Assembly (NCBI GenBank): GCA_922989275.2 | Contig: OV277868.1 | Coordinates: 53,690,216-53,754,215 of the forward strand | Length of the DNA: 64,000 nt | Origin: Gari tellinella | Taxonomy: Eukaryota > Mollusca > Bivalvia > Cardiida > Psammobiidae | Reading direction: 5' to 3' | Shown here: piece after piece, positions 1-12,059 of the stretch | How the letters are laid out: each line of letters begins with the position of its first letter | Numbering within the stretch: position 1 is the first letter of the stretch | Program-made: the position numbers and the translations under genes | The notes under the pieces: model-generated | What the model saw: the letters and a program-made list of their open reading frames with translations, nothing else | The model's database searches: none | Told to the model about the DNA's origin: nothing

Positions 1-192
1 AGCATTCGGTGCTGAAATGAGTGAGAAAATGTTAGATTGGTTCAGATTACTCTCGCTTACATGTTTAGCTGGAACATCTGGATAACCCTTATTCTGCTGC
101 ACAGACGTCTGCTTCGACATTGTCGTCTGCAAAATGTGTTCAGTTTAGATTTATGCATTGTTTTAATTAAACAAACCTTAAGACGAGTGTCA

Positions 193-255
193 AATGGTTT
201 GGATCCAGATGAGACGCCACGTTACGCGGCGTCTTTTTAGATTCAAATAGTTTGT
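193..255. repeat. Type 1 hairpin, solitary and worn
   Basis: ATGGTTTGGATCCAGATGAG then ACGCCACGTTACGCGGCGT and a decayed right arm (TTTTTAGATTCAAATAGTTTG). Confidence 0.7.
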
Positions 256-389
256 AAACTCCGTAAAGTAGGCACAGGGTTAAACACTATGAGATTCAAT
301 AACAAACGTGTACATATCTTTCACTGTGGGTAAACGGTCAAATAAACTATAGAGAATGTGTATACCTTGAGCTTGCTGAAAATGACTGT

Positions 390-1175
390 TTCAGCCTTGT
401 CCGTTCTCTAACTCAAACATTTCTTTTTTGATCTTCACCAAACTTGCTACAAATGTTTATTAGTATAGAATCTAGGTCAGGCTCAATAACTAGCAAAATC
501 GCATAAGGCATGTCTGAGTTATTGCTGAAAAATGCTGAAACAGTCATTTTTTAATACATAAAGGGCAAAAACTCAGACATGCCACATGCGATTTTTGTAA
601 TAATCAAACTAAACCTAAATTTTATATACTTAAACATTTTCAGCAAGTTTAATGAATATCCGATAAAAACTGTATGTGTTAGAGTGCAAAAAGTGACTGA
701 AACCGTCATTTTTCATTAATAAACAGGCAATAACTTAGATATACCTTATGCGCTTTTAGTAGTAATCATACTAAACCTTGATATTATATCAATAAATATT
801 TTCAGCAAATTTGGTGAAGATCCAATAAAACGTATTTGTGTTAGAGAGCAAACCTTGCTGAAAACAGTCATTTTTTAATACATAAAGGGCAAAAACTTAG
901 GTATGCCACATGCGATTTTATTAATAATCAAACTAGACCTGAATTTTATATGAATAAATATTTTCAGCATGTTTGGTGAATATCCCATAAAAACTGTTTG
1001 TTTTAGAGTGCAAAAATGACTGAAACAGTCATTTTTTATAAATTAACAGGCAATAACTCAAAAACACCTTATGCGATTTTAGTAGTAATCAAACTAAACC
1101 TTGATTTTATATCAATGAACATTTTCAGCAAGTTTGTGGAAGATCGGATAAAAGATATTCGAGTTAGAGAGCGGA
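390..1175. repeat. ~162-bp tandem repeat, one unit inverted
   Basis: GAAACAGTCATTTTT-type words recur at about 538, 700, 862 and 1024, giving four direct units of about 162 bp with an alternating A/B pattern. The segment 390-535 matches in inverted orientation, so the array starts with a foldback. Confidence 0.75.
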
Positions 1176-1577
1176 CAAAAAAGTGTGATAGTCTAACTGA
1201 CTGATGGATCGACCGTCGAAGGTAATTGCGGTTGCACACGGTGATGTTGATTCCGGCTGTATCACGTGATACTAAGCCGTGTGGTAAGGTTTATGGCAGA
1301 CGCTCTATTTTCGGTTTGTTATGATTTTAAATCGCCCTTTTTGGTGGTTTAGGTCCGTCTTCATCATTTCATAGATCAGTTTGGCCCATTAGAATGTTCA
1401 AACATTATTATTAACCGTTATTGTATTTCAGACATTATGAAAAGGTCTGAAAACACAATGGGACTTTAACATAGTCAATAACGAACACTGAGACTCAATC
1501 AGATCAGGGCCTACACTGCTTACAAAGACCCAGATAGCGGTTGCAGTAACGTAACTCTCGGTTATGATTCGGCTTAA

Positions 1578-1785
1578 CCCTTTGACTCTCAATATTAACG
1601 TTATAAAGCACATTTGAAAACAGCTTTGGTCCTAATCAGACGCCGCGTCACGCGGGGTCTGAACAGGATCAAAACTGTTTGTCACACGTTTTGAAATTAC
1701 GTCAGTTGTACTGCCTTAAATCTTACCTTAAAACGTTATTGCAAACAACAATATTAAAGCAGACGACAATATGGCGGTGAAGGGG
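1578..1785. mobile_element. Family A TIR element, copy 1
   Basis: The left end is TTAACCCTTTGACTCTCAAT, the right end GCGGTGAAGGGGTTGA. The central hairpin (TCAGACGCCGCG) is imperfect. Confidence 0.75.
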
Positions 1786-1852
1786 TTGAAACCTCGTGAT
1801 AAATTTGATCATGGAAGAGTAAATTTACCAGGCTACCAGGACGAATATATTA

Positions 1853-2098
1853 CAGTGGAGAATCTGTTATTCTTTCCCAATAAACGCGTTTACGCTAAAA
1901 CTATTATTTGCAGTGCAAACAGTTTGGAGCCAGATCAGACGCCGGGTAACCCGGCGTCTGATCAGGCTCCAAACTGTTTGCCACCAAGATAAGCAAGAAT
2001 TATCAGAATTGTCCAAAAGTTGTTCTTTTCTACGTTTTAGTGCTTTGCGTTTGCGTACGTTTGCGTTTAAACGGGAAAGAATAACAGATTCTCCACTG
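1853..2098. mobile_element. Family B TIR element, copy 1
   Basis: About 245 bp with near-identical ends, CAGTGGAGAATCTGTTATTC and its complement, flanked by TA on both sides. The centre is a type 1 hairpin (AAACAGTTTGGAGCCAGATC with its mirror). TA target plus these ends suggest a Tc1/mariner-type MITE. Confidence 0.9.
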
Positions 2099-2274
2099 TA
2101 GCAGTTGCAAACCGAATGGATACAGATCAAACTCGAGTGGTCTAATCAATGTCTACATAGTTTGACAGTAGTATCGATGATTCTGTGATTCAAGTGAATT
2201 AGCCGTAAATATAAAACAATAGCTGCACACGGCATTTCGTAAGCAGACATTATCATGGAAATGACTAAAATTAA

Positions 2275-2507
2275 CCCTTTTATTGCCAAATTTATCCTGA
2301 GATCTTTTACACATACATCGTCGTCTGCTTCAATTGTATTTTCCGCAATTATTATTTCCAAATTAGATTTCAAGGCAGCATGGCTGGGGAAATTTCTAAA
2401 CAAGTTTCAAAGAGTTCGGATCTTGATCAGACACCGCGTACAGCGGCGTCTGATTACGATCCAAACTTTTTGCAAATGCGGTTTTGGCGCCATCGACAAT
2501 GAAAGGG
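2275..2507. mobile_element. Family A TIR element, copy 2
   Basis: Starts TTAACCCTTTTATTGCC and ends GACAATGAAAGGGTTG; a hairpin around CAGACACCGCG. The GTCGTCTGCTTCAATT subterminal block is typical of the family. Confidence 0.75.
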
Positions 2508-2575
2508 TTGCACCTTTTCTCTACAGTCTGTGTTTGTTAAGGTATTTCAACAAGTTTCAATATGGCAACCAGTGC

Positions 2576-2797
2576 AGGGAACCGTGTCGTAAGTCAGATT
2601 ATAAAAGTATCAATTATTATTCATCTCTCCATATAATCCTGTCTTGTGACATGTCTTTGGAATCGTCTTGAAAAGACGATTCAAAAGAAATGTCACAAGA
2701 CAGGATAAGATAGAGAAATCAGACATTAAATGTATTTACAAGTTTTGACTTACGATCGTTTTTGTCCTACGAAGTTTTAAGAAACGGGTCCCTGACC
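2576..2797. mobile_element. Family G TIR element, copy 2 (older)
   Basis: Shares the GTCTTGTGACATGTCTTTGG hairpin (2644-2702) and the right arm GTCCTACGAAGTTTTAAGAA. The left end is degenerate. Confidence 0.65.
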
Positions 2798-2799
2798 CT

Positions 2800-3607
2800 T
2801 TGTTTATATAGGATAAATTGTATGCTCTTCACAGATATACTGTTTGCAAAGACGCATATAGCGCCTGGTCAGGATCCAAACTATTTGATATACACATGAA
2901 TGTTTCTTAAGGAAAACACGATTAAAATTCCAAATTTATATTTAAAAACGGTCGACAAATTTAAGCAGACAATATCATGTCAACGGTTTATATTAGACGG
3001 GGTTGTACGCCATTACGGCAGAAAAAGGGTTAATAGAAATTGAAGGTGGACACTTTGCGCAGATGAATGAATTCAATATGTGTAGATCCAGATCATATTT
3101 GTGTTCAGATATGGCAAGAGGTCTACCTTGCGACTGATATTCATACAATGGTAACTTCGGATTTACAGAGTTTTGCATTAGATACATACACAAACATAAA
3201 ATAACATATAATATATAGTTTATTGTAATAAAAGGCCTCCAGTCCAAGATACAAGTATATGATGCATATTCTACCATGTTAGATGTTATATTGGTACATG
3301 TATGTACAAATTGTATTCATTTCATATGTGTTTCAGCATAATATGTTAAACACAACACAAACAAATGATCAGTTACCTATTGCTACGAGTTTAATCGTAC
3401 GTGACACGTGCATTTTTGCATTTTATACCTTATCATCTAAATATCTAAATATTTTGAAACAGTACATAAACCCTATTATGAGTTTATACCGATTTCTATA
3501 ATGTTACATTGTAGTGGTGAAAGGGAAACAACTCAACAGGACTTGTTGCCAGATAAGAAACTTAATTATACCCGATAGCAACCAATGTAATTACAGAACT
3601 AATTAAG
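2800..3607. other. No gene seen
   Basis: AT-rich DNA. A fragment near 2845-2890 (GTTTGCAAAGACGCATATAG, GGTCAGGATCCAAACTATTT) is a decayed type 1 hairpin. Short open frames on both strands have no recognisable content. Confidence 0.6.
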
Positions 3608-3680
3608 TAGTGCTTATCGTAAAGCCGGAAGAAGTAAAGCAGAATGCCCCAAAGAGAGTTTTCTGCTTTACCTTTACAAT
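3608..3680. repeat. Type 2 hairpin, solitary and worn
   Basis: GTAAAGCCGGAAGAAGTAAA, then GCAGAATGCCCC and mirror TTTTCTGCTTTACCTTTAC. No family ends nearby. Confidence 0.6.
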
Positions 3681-3753
3681 GAATTTAAATATGTCATTTA
3701 CCTAAATTATGAGGAGTCAGTAGAAGAGTCGCCCTTTTTGGTGAAAACGTTAA

Positions 3754-3966
3754 CCCGTTCATGATCAAATTAATCGTGATTGATTTTTTTTACCCCTTCG
3801 CCACCATATTGTCGTCTGCTTCAATATTGTTGTCTTTCAAAGTTAAGACAGATTTAAGGCAGTGTAACTGACGTAATTTCAAAACAAGTCACAAAAAGCT
3901 TTGATTCTGATCAGGATCAAAACTGTTTGCAAATGCGCTTTATAACGGCATTGAGGATGAAAAGGG
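3754..3966. mobile_element. Family A TIR element, copy 3, hairpin half lost
   Basis: Flanked by TTAA on both sides with CCC..GGG ends. Only one arm of the central hairpin remains (CTGATCAGGATCAAAACTG). Confidence 0.78.
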
Positions 3967-4525
3967 TTAAAGGCGCCAATATTAATTTTCACCACTGTTT
4001 GCTGGAAAATGTAAAGGCCTTCACTGACATGATGCAATATGCTTGTGGATTATGTCATCTGTTTTTATATCTCAAATTTATACTGTGTGTAGATCGATTA
4101 CAGTAATACCGACATTACAGACAACAAAATTGAAGCAGGCGACAATAAAGCGGCGAAGGGATACAAATCACCCGATATTTTGACCATGAAATGGTTAAGA
4201 TATGAAAACAACGTCTACTAGATTTCCAAATTGTCAGGCTGTTTAGATATGTATCTCCCTAAAAGGTGAGTAGGTGAGAGTTGGAGACATATTGCTATTG
4301 TTCTTTCTGTCCGTCCGTCCGTCTGTCGTTTTCAAAATCTTGTGCAGCTAATTCCTCCTACACTAGTGACAGGATTTGCTTCAAAACGTTCTCAGATTAA
4401 CTACATGTACTTATATGGGAAGGTGTTTATATCGTTTTGAATTTTGACTGTGACCTTTTTGACAAAATACTTTTCCTAAATAGAATATACAGGGAAAATA
4501 TTTGAGAAGCTAACTTCTACACCTG
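3967..4525. other. No gene; family A right-end remnant and TCCG repeat
   Basis: GAAGCAGGCGACAATAAAGC near 4130 is a family A right arm. A short (GTCC)n tract is at 4308-4325. The rest is unrecognised. Confidence 0.55.
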
Positions 4526-4759
4526 GGGCCCGTTTTACTTACGCAAAATTTTTGCGTGAGTCAAAATCGTTTTACTCTTATTTTTCGATCATAAACGTTT
4601 GCAAACAGCAAATAGCCAGATCAGAGGACGCGCTTAAAGCGCGTCCTCTGATCTGGCTATTTGCTGTTTGTAGCAAGTGATAATAAAAAATATAAATTAA
4701 AATTTAAAATTTTGACTTACGCAAAACATTTGCGTAAGTAGTTTAGTAAAACGGGACCC
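4526..4759. mobile_element. Family H TIR element with a perfect 69-nt palindrome
   Basis: Ends GGGCCCGTTTTACTTACGCA and GCGTAAGTAGTTTAGTAAAA-CGGGACCC. The centre (4602-4670) is a perfect palindrome around A4636 with 34-bp arms, of type 1 layout (CAAACAGCAAATAGCCAGAT, then CAGAGGACGCGC). Confidence 0.85.
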
Positions 4760-4884
4760 TAGCTCCAAATTTTCACAGGGATATCACGACCAGAGATCAA
4801 ATCAGTAAGCTTTGGTAACCAAAGCCAACGGTCTGAACTAAGACAGCATTGTTTGGGATGTCCGAATAGGTGTGTGAAGTTTGC

Positions 4885-5700
4885 ACGACATTCGACAATT
4901 CGACATTCGACCTTTCACAAATGAAAGGTCGAACAGCTGTCGAATTTCGACTTTCGACATTTAAGCTTTCACATAATGTAACAAATTTTGCCGATCTACA
5001 AGTCAGCTTTGCCATAATGTCGAAATATTGTCGAAATTCGACTTTCGACATTCAACATTTTTAAAACACATTACTTTGTCGAACTGATGTCGAATTTCGA
5101 CGTTCGACATTTATACAAAGACTGAAATTGTCGAACTAGGGTTGAATTTCGACGCTCGACAAACTGCAAGTAAGGGAAAAGTCGAAATATTGTCGAAATT
5201 CGACGTTCGACATTCAAAACTTCTTAAACACATTACTTTGTCGAACTGATGTCGAATTTCGACGTTCGACATGTATACAAAGTCGGGAAATTATCGAACT
5301 AGGGTTGAATTTCGACGTTCGACAAACTGCAAGTAAGGGAAAAGTCGAAATATTGTCGAAATTCGACGTCCAACATTCAAAACTTCTTAAACACATTACT
5401 TTGTCGAACTGATGTCGAATTTCGAGATTCGACATTTATACAAAGTCGGGAAATTGTCGAACTAGGGTCGAATTTCGACGTTCGACAAACTGCAAGTAAG
5501 AGAAAAAGTCGAAATATTGTCGAAATTCGACGTTCGACATTTATACAAAGTCGGAAAATTGTCGAACTTTGGTCGAATTTCGACGTTCGACAAACTGCAA
5601 GTAAGGGAAAAAGTCGAAATATTGTCGAAATTCGACATTGAAAACTTCTAAAACACATTACTTTGTCGAACTCATGCCGAATTTCGACGTTCGACACATA
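4885..5700. repeat. Left-arm TCGAA satellite
   Basis: Dense repeats of TGTCGAATTTCGACGTTCGA-like units, each itself palindromic around TTCGAA. A higher-order unit of about 163 bp recurs (ATTCAAAACTTCTTAAACAC at 5212 and 5375). Open frames here encode repeats such as EIRHEFDKV on either strand and are by-products of the satellite. Confidence 0.85.
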
Positions 5701-5719
5701 TTAGACTAGACCGATTTTC

Positions 5720-6930
5720 AAAAAATCTCAAAGGTGAAGGCAAATTGGGGTAATGCTTGATATCCTAGTGTTTTAACCTAATTCAAGTGTGCTGAATCCA
5801 AATATAGTAGATGCCAAGCTGGATTCTGACTTTTAAGGGGCCAAAAAAGGGAAACAAAATGGCCGCCATAAATTGTTTCTTTTCCATCCTAATTGAGTTT
5901 GTATTGGTTTTAGAAGGTACATTGCATGCAGCTAAAACAGATGGCAATTCGCATTACATAATTGAAGGGTGCTGAATCAAACACAGGTGGATACCAAGCT
6001 GGATTTTAACTTTAAAGGGGCCAAAATGGGGAAACAAAATGGCCGTTATAATATTTTCCCATCCAAGCTGAGGTTTTATTAGTTAAGGAAGGTTCATTGC
6101 ATGTAGCGTAAAAAGAAAAATGGCTAGTTTTATAACCTAATTAAAGGGTGCTGAATCCATCACAAGTGGATACCAAGTTGGACTTTTTCTTTAAAGGGGC
6201 CAAAAAGGGGAAACAAAGTGGTCGCCATAAATATTTTTTTCATCCAATCTGAGTTTGTATTAGTTTAGGGAGGTACTTTGCATGTAGCCAAACATATGGC
6301 ATGTTTTATAACCTAATTGAAGAGTGCAATCTAAAAAGAGTAGATACTTAACTGGATTTTGCTTTTAAAAGGGGCCAAAAGGGGGGAAACAAAATGGCCA
6401 CCATAGTATGGTTGTTTTTTTCTTCAACCAAACTGAGTTTGTATTAGTTTAGGAAGGTGCATTGCATGTAGCTTAAAAGATGGCAAGTTTTATAACTTAA
6501 TTGAAGGGTGCTGAAGCCAACACAAGTGGATACCAAGCTGGATTTTGAATTTTTATGGGCCAGAAATTGAAAATAAAATGGCCACTATTTTTTCACATTG
6601 TTATACAACATTTTATCAAAAAGTGCATCCACGCTGAGTAAATGTATACTTTTATTTAAATTAGTTTAGGAAGATAATTTACAGGCTGCTTTAAAATATG
6701 GCTAGTGTTTTAACCTAATTAAAGAGTGCTGGTCCAAAAATTGGGATACCAAGCTGGATTTTGACTTTAAAATGGTCAAAACTGGACAACAAAATGGCCA
6801 CCAGAACATTTGTTTTTTTTATCATTATACAACATCGTTTTAAATAGTGAATCCTGGCTGAGTATGTATTTTTGAATTAGTTTATGAAGATACATTTAAG
6901 GTACATGTAGCTGAAAAAGATGGCAGCTAT
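5720..6930. repeat. Left-arm ~180-bp tandem array (about 7 units)
   Basis: Units marked by GGTGCTGAATCCA-like words at 5791, 5971, 6150, about 6330, 6510 and 6728, giving a period of about 180 bp. Each contains a GGGGCCAAAA block and AACAAAATGGCCGCCAT. Divergence grows toward the core. Confidence 0.85.
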
Positions 6931-7149
6931 TTTAATCTCAAAATGGACAACGCTTTGCCTTGTTTTAGCTAAAAAGTTCAAACATTACTATCAAGATTCA
7001 AAATTATGCGTGACCAGTCTCACATTAATTGTGTGGATTGTAGTCAATATATTAGACAGTCACACACATTATGATATAGTGTAAATAAATTTGCTAGAGT
7101 ATGTGCACCTCAGCGTAGACTAGTGTACCCCTTGGCACAATAACAGCTT

Positions 7150-9430
7150 ATGATCTCTAGGCAATAATTCAGAATCGCTGGCAGCATCATCAGAAATGGC
7201 TGCAAGTTATCACCAGCAACCATCCAACCAAAGTCAGTAACTGATGGTAGTACCATTGTCTGGTAGTATTAGCATTTGATGTAGAACCTGCTGGCATCAC
7301 TGATGGGTGGCAATGGCTCCTGGGCTACACATTTACTGAACAACTTAATCGACATCCATAGTACAATCGGCGCATGAAGGCTTCAGCAGCTGATACAGTA
7401 GCCTGTGTAAGTTCTCCTTTGACTAGAGGCGGCCATGTAGCAACTGAACCTGTTCTTGGTACACTTTCAATGCCGTCTTCTTGATGTGGGCCGATGAAAC
7501 AGTGTCACAACCAGTGATAACATGAAAGGCTAACATAAAGTTAATAACTTGATAAGATAAACTTTGTTTGATGTCATGAAGTGAAACACATTTGGTTTAT
7601 TTTGGAGGTGCCACTCTTCATCCAAAGTGTGGTACATTTCATGTGTCAAAGGGTACCAATACATCTGTATCCCGAGAAGCAACTACAATGGACTCACAAT
7701 CAATGCTCAGGCAACGGAGTACCAGACGTGTGTCAGCCTCCTCATGGTTGGCTTGTAGTGGAAATGTCTCCAGGTCAGGATTTGATGATATAACAGATAT
7801 GAGCTTGTTGAGACTACCAGCAACTACGATGGTCTTATTGGTCAGCACATTCTGAATGAAAGGATTCGTAAGAAATTCAGATAAGTCCTGTTTGTTCTCC
7901 GACAATGATCAAGCCCAGTTACTGGGCAACGGAATCGGCGTCTCTGTCATTACTCCTTTTTGGGTGTTATACTTTTGCACGCTTTTGTCTTGCTCCAGAT
8001 TTTATGGAATGTTGTTAGTAATAGTCAAAACCTACATAATTCCGCTCGATGTTTGCATCCATGGTCATCACATCGTTCACAAATGCATCTACATAGTCAG
8101 GGAATGTGATGTCATGTGGTTTCCCAATAGCCATAACCGATGCCTGTCCATCTATGACTATTGATATTGTTCCATATAGGGTCACGCTAGATGCAATTAC
8201 CAGATCATTGGTTAGGATATCAGATAGGAGTGATTTGCTAGCAGATTGCATGCAGTCATCACTATAATTGCCAGCGACACAGGCCCGGGTATTAATTAAT
8301 GCTGAAGAATCTGCTTCAGGTTTACAGGGCGATTGGCTTTGTATGCTGTTGTGAGTCTTCGTATGATCTTTCTATCCACTTTGATAACCTTCTGTGCTGA
8401 TTTGAAGTTGGACATCTTTGGTACAGAATAAAGAGAAGCAAAGCTTAGGAGATTATTTTTTGCTAGTGCTGTTTAACAACTATGGTTCTTCTCCGAAGTG
8501 CATTGACAATTGTGGCCTCATCTGTCTCACTTTGTTTCAATCTCCCTGTACATGATTCATTGTGTTTGTACATGTCATTTTGTTTCTCATTTGAAGATTC
8601 TGCGAGTCTATAAACTTAACTGACTTCTTAGGTTGTAAGACAATGCCAATTGACTAAGTGCAGACGTTGTCTTTGTGATGACTAAGATGTCACCACGTCT
8701 TACCAGTGGCATTAACCATTCTTGGCTGTGATCTAGGCCTACTTGATTAAATGGATGGCTTGAATCCTCAACAACATTTAAGTTGCCTGCTTTGAACTCG
8801 ACCTCAGCTTAGTCTGGCAGTATGGTCATCTCTGACATATCTCAGAACCCCTACTCGCATAAATGTTATGATCGTAGTGGAAAAAGGAAGGCATCTAGGT
8901 GCAGCTCCCAATTAAACGCTGTCACTTTGGACAAATCTGTCTCTACTAGTATGTAGCCGAAAGATGCTATCCATCTGCTGCACATGTTGCTCCCAGCAGG
9001 TTGTCCGCGCAAATCATCCGAAGAAATGAGTCAATTTCCTCATGAAATGTTCCAGATGCCAAGACACTAAGAACACCCCGAAATCATTGGTTTCTTCTTG
9101 CATACTAGCCTTCAGGAATGGATCATGTTCGGGAAACAGTGGGAGTAGCACTTGTCACAGAGCTTGTAATGTCAGCTTATGCATGCAAACAGCTCTACCA
9201 TATTTCTTCCCTGACATGATTTGGTTAACTACATTTGGCCCAAGTAAATCAGCTAAGAACCGTAATATCACAACGAGACCGCAATCTGACATTTGCCGGC
9301 CAAGTACCTTCAAAATGTCATGTATGTATTCAACCATGCAATTCGAGGAAGCCTCGCTTCAAGTGAAATGCCATGTATTTAGCTTCAACTCTTGAGGTTG
9401 CATCATCCTGCATACCACCAAACCATTCCT
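7150..9430 (-). pseudogene. Degenerate core protein gene of the large foldback
   Basis: Minus-strand blocks in several frames: ANHEEADTRLVLRCL and VVASRDTDVLVPF (7639-7905), VIDGQASVMAIGKPHDITF and YVDAFVNDVMTMDANIER (8015-8251), a block reading HSQEWLMPLVRRGDILV near 8700, and LGRQMSDCGLVVILRFLADL (9155-9337). I recall HEEADTR..RDTDVL as a recurrent uncharacterised family in repeats of cnidarians, molluscs and fish; its function is not known to me. Stops and frame shifts interrupt it, so it is broken. It may be the element's own protein or a captured gene. Confidence 0.55.
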
Positions 9431-10189
9431 TCTGTAGAGCTAAATCAAGTTATAGATAAATTCAAAGATCTACATCAGTCATAAAAGGGCTTGTTTGCAT
9501 ACACCAATATTGCCTCTAATGAATTGCAAATATACATGTTTTATATACATATATAAGTTTATACATTTAATATCCAAGCAATTGATTGGAAATGCACGAG
9601 TCAGTATGGAATAAAGGTAATACACAATAGTAGCAGGGCCATATTGTAAAACAAGTGAATCAACCATTTGATACAGATGTAATTTAAGTAAGTTGTATGC
9701 CTGGGCAGAAAACATATTCTCTTGATTCAGAAGCAATGGGTAGATCTAGAACTGTAATCTTAATAACAGACTAGAACTGCATGTACTCATTAATAAATCT
9801 GGTTCCATATGTGTATACATGGCTATAGGACTTTTTGAAAGAATGCATACCTCTATGTTGCCATTGTGGTAGTCATATTGGGATTGTTTTTTCTTCAAAT
9901 TGTTGCTTACTGCTACAAAGTATGGGAAATTGAAAACAAGGGGAAGGATCGCTTTCATTTCAAATATAAAATATGCAACCCTACTATCGCTCAACATACC
10001 AAAGGAAAATTGTTCTTTTTTTGCAAGTGAACCGAATATACGGCCTATTTGATTTTTAAAACGGCTGCCATTGTGATAAATACTATTCAGTATAAAACTA
10101 CAAATTTCATGTTCAAGTTCCCTATGATTTGTTGTTGGACTACTTTCAGTTCTAACACATCTTGAGTTGATTTCAAAAGGAAATAGCTA

Positions 10190-10860
10190 ATATTTGGCGG
10201 AAAAAAGTATATTTTATGGCGGCCATTTTGTTTCCCCTTTTTGAACCCTTAAAAGTCAAAATCCAGTTTGGTATCCACTTTATTTGGATTAGCACTCTTC
10301 AATTAGGTTATAAAACTAGCCATCTTTTAAGCTACATGTAATGTACCTTTACCTAAACTAATACAAATTTAGCTTGGTTGGCATTTTTTATGGCAGCCAT
10401 TTTGTTTCCCCTTTTTGGCCCCTAAAAGTGCAAAATCCAGCTTGGTATCTACTTGTATTGGATTCAACACCCTTCAATTAGGTTACAAAACCATCTTTTT
10501 AAGCTACTTGCAATGTACCTTCCTAAACTAATACAAACTCAGCTTGGTTGGAAAATGTTTTTATGGCGACCATTTTTTCCCCCTTTTTGGCCCCATAAAA
10601 GTCACAATCCAGCTTGGTGTCAACTTTTGTTGGATTCAGAACCCTTCAAGTAGGTCATACAACTTGCCAACGTTTTTAGCTACATGCAATGTACCTTCCA
10701 AAACTAATACAACTCAGTTTGGATGGAAAAGAAGCAATTTATGGCGGCCATTTTGTTTCCCCTTTTTGGGCCCTTAAAAGTCAGAATCAAGCTAGGCATC
10801 CACTATATTTGGATTCAGCACCCTTGAATTAGGTTAAAACACTAGGATGCCAAGCATTAC
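10190..10860. repeat. Right-arm inverted copy of the ~180-bp array (4 units)
   Basis: Reverse complement of the left array: GCACTCTTCAATTAGG-type words at about 10290, 10464, 10638 and 10816, with ATGGCGGCCATTTTGTTTCC blocks between them. It has fewer units than the left arm. Confidence 0.85.
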
Positions 10861-10919
10861 CCCAATTTGCCTTCACAACTTTTTAGGAGCACATTTTCCC
10901 AAATTCGGTCTAGTCTATA

Positions 10920-11936
10920 TACAAAGTCGGGAAATTGTCGAACTTGGGTTGAATTTCGACAAATTGAAAGTAAGGGAAAAGTCGAAAGATTGTCGAAATT
11001 CGACGTTCGACATTCAAAACTTCTTTAACATATTACTTTGTCGAACTCATGTCGAATTTCGACGTTCGACACTTATATAAAGTCGGGAAATTGTCGAACT
11101 AGGGACGAGGTTCGACGTTCGACAAACTGCAAGTAAGGGAAATTGTCGAAATATTGTCGAAATTCGACGTTCGTCATTCAAGATTTCTTAAACACATTCC
11201 CTCTGTTAAAATTATGTCGAATTTCGACGTTCGACAATTTTCCGGACCCGGGAAAAGTCGAAATATTGTCGAAATTCGACATTGTTCTTTCAACAATTCT
11301 TTAACACATTCACTATGTCGACCTTATGTCTACTTTCGACGTTCGACCAGTGGCATGGCAGGTAAAAAATCAAAATATTGTCGAATTTCGATATTCGACA
11401 TTTCAACAAAGCCGGTAGAGTGTCGAATTTATGTATATTTTCGACAATCGACAAATTGCCAGATAGGGGAATAGTCAAAATATTGTCGAATATCGACGTC
11501 CGACATTGGTTTTTTACCAAAATGTCGAAAATTTGTCCAAATTCGACGTTCGACTTTCAACATATCTTAAACACATTAACTTTGTCGAATTTATATCGAA
11601 TTTCGACATTCGACAATTTGCCGGGCCAGGAAAAACCAAAATATTGTCGAATTTCGACATTCGACATTCGACATTTCAACAAATCCGGTAAAGTGTCGAA
11701 TTAATGTCGAAATTCGACATTCGACAAATTGTCAGACAGTGCAATAGTCGAAACCTTGTCGAATTTCGATGTTCTACATTGTCCTTGAACAAAATGTCGA
11801 AAATGTGTCGAAATTCGACGTTCGACTATTGACATATATTAAACACATTCACTATGTCGTATGTTTGTCGAATTTCGACATTGGACAATTTGCCGGGCCA
11901 AGAAAAAGTCGAAATATTGTCGAATTTCGACATCCG
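10920..11936. repeat. Right-arm TCGAA satellite
   Basis: The same TGTCGAATTTCGACATTCGA-like units as the left arm. They are more degenerate in higher-order structure and include variants with GCCGGGCCAGGAAAA spacers not seen on the left. Confidence 0.85.
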
Positions 11937-12059
11937 AGGGGGTAAATTTCGTACATGCCCGATACAGTAATGAACAGGTACATGTATCCTATATATTTTT
12001 TTCTATATTCTAGCAGATGATAGCGTCTGGGCAGGCGCCAAAATGTTTGCAAATATGTA

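Larger units (their letters stand above)
4857..11936. mobile_element. Large foldback element (~7.1 kb) with tandem-repeat arms
   Basis: The outer left part is a TCGAA-rich satellite, followed inward by a ~180-bp tandem array. The right side has the reverse-complement 180-bp array and then the TCGAA satellite, so the whole is a large inverted repeat around a unique core (about 6950-10170). The extreme ends resemble each other: GGATGTC near 4857 and GACATCC near 11930. The core has degenerate minus-strand coding sequence. No clear target duplication was seen. It resembles FB/Galileo-type foldback transposons in layout only. Confidence 0.7.

Noticed and set aside
4870..5697. Open frames encoding repeated EIRHEFDKV / CRTSKFDPSS peptides
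   Set aside because: They arise from the TCGAA satellite, appear on both strands and in both arms, and lack start or splice logic.
11154..11704. Open frames of 61-108 codons with SNFDIRHF repeats
   Set aside because: Same satellite in the right arm; not genes.
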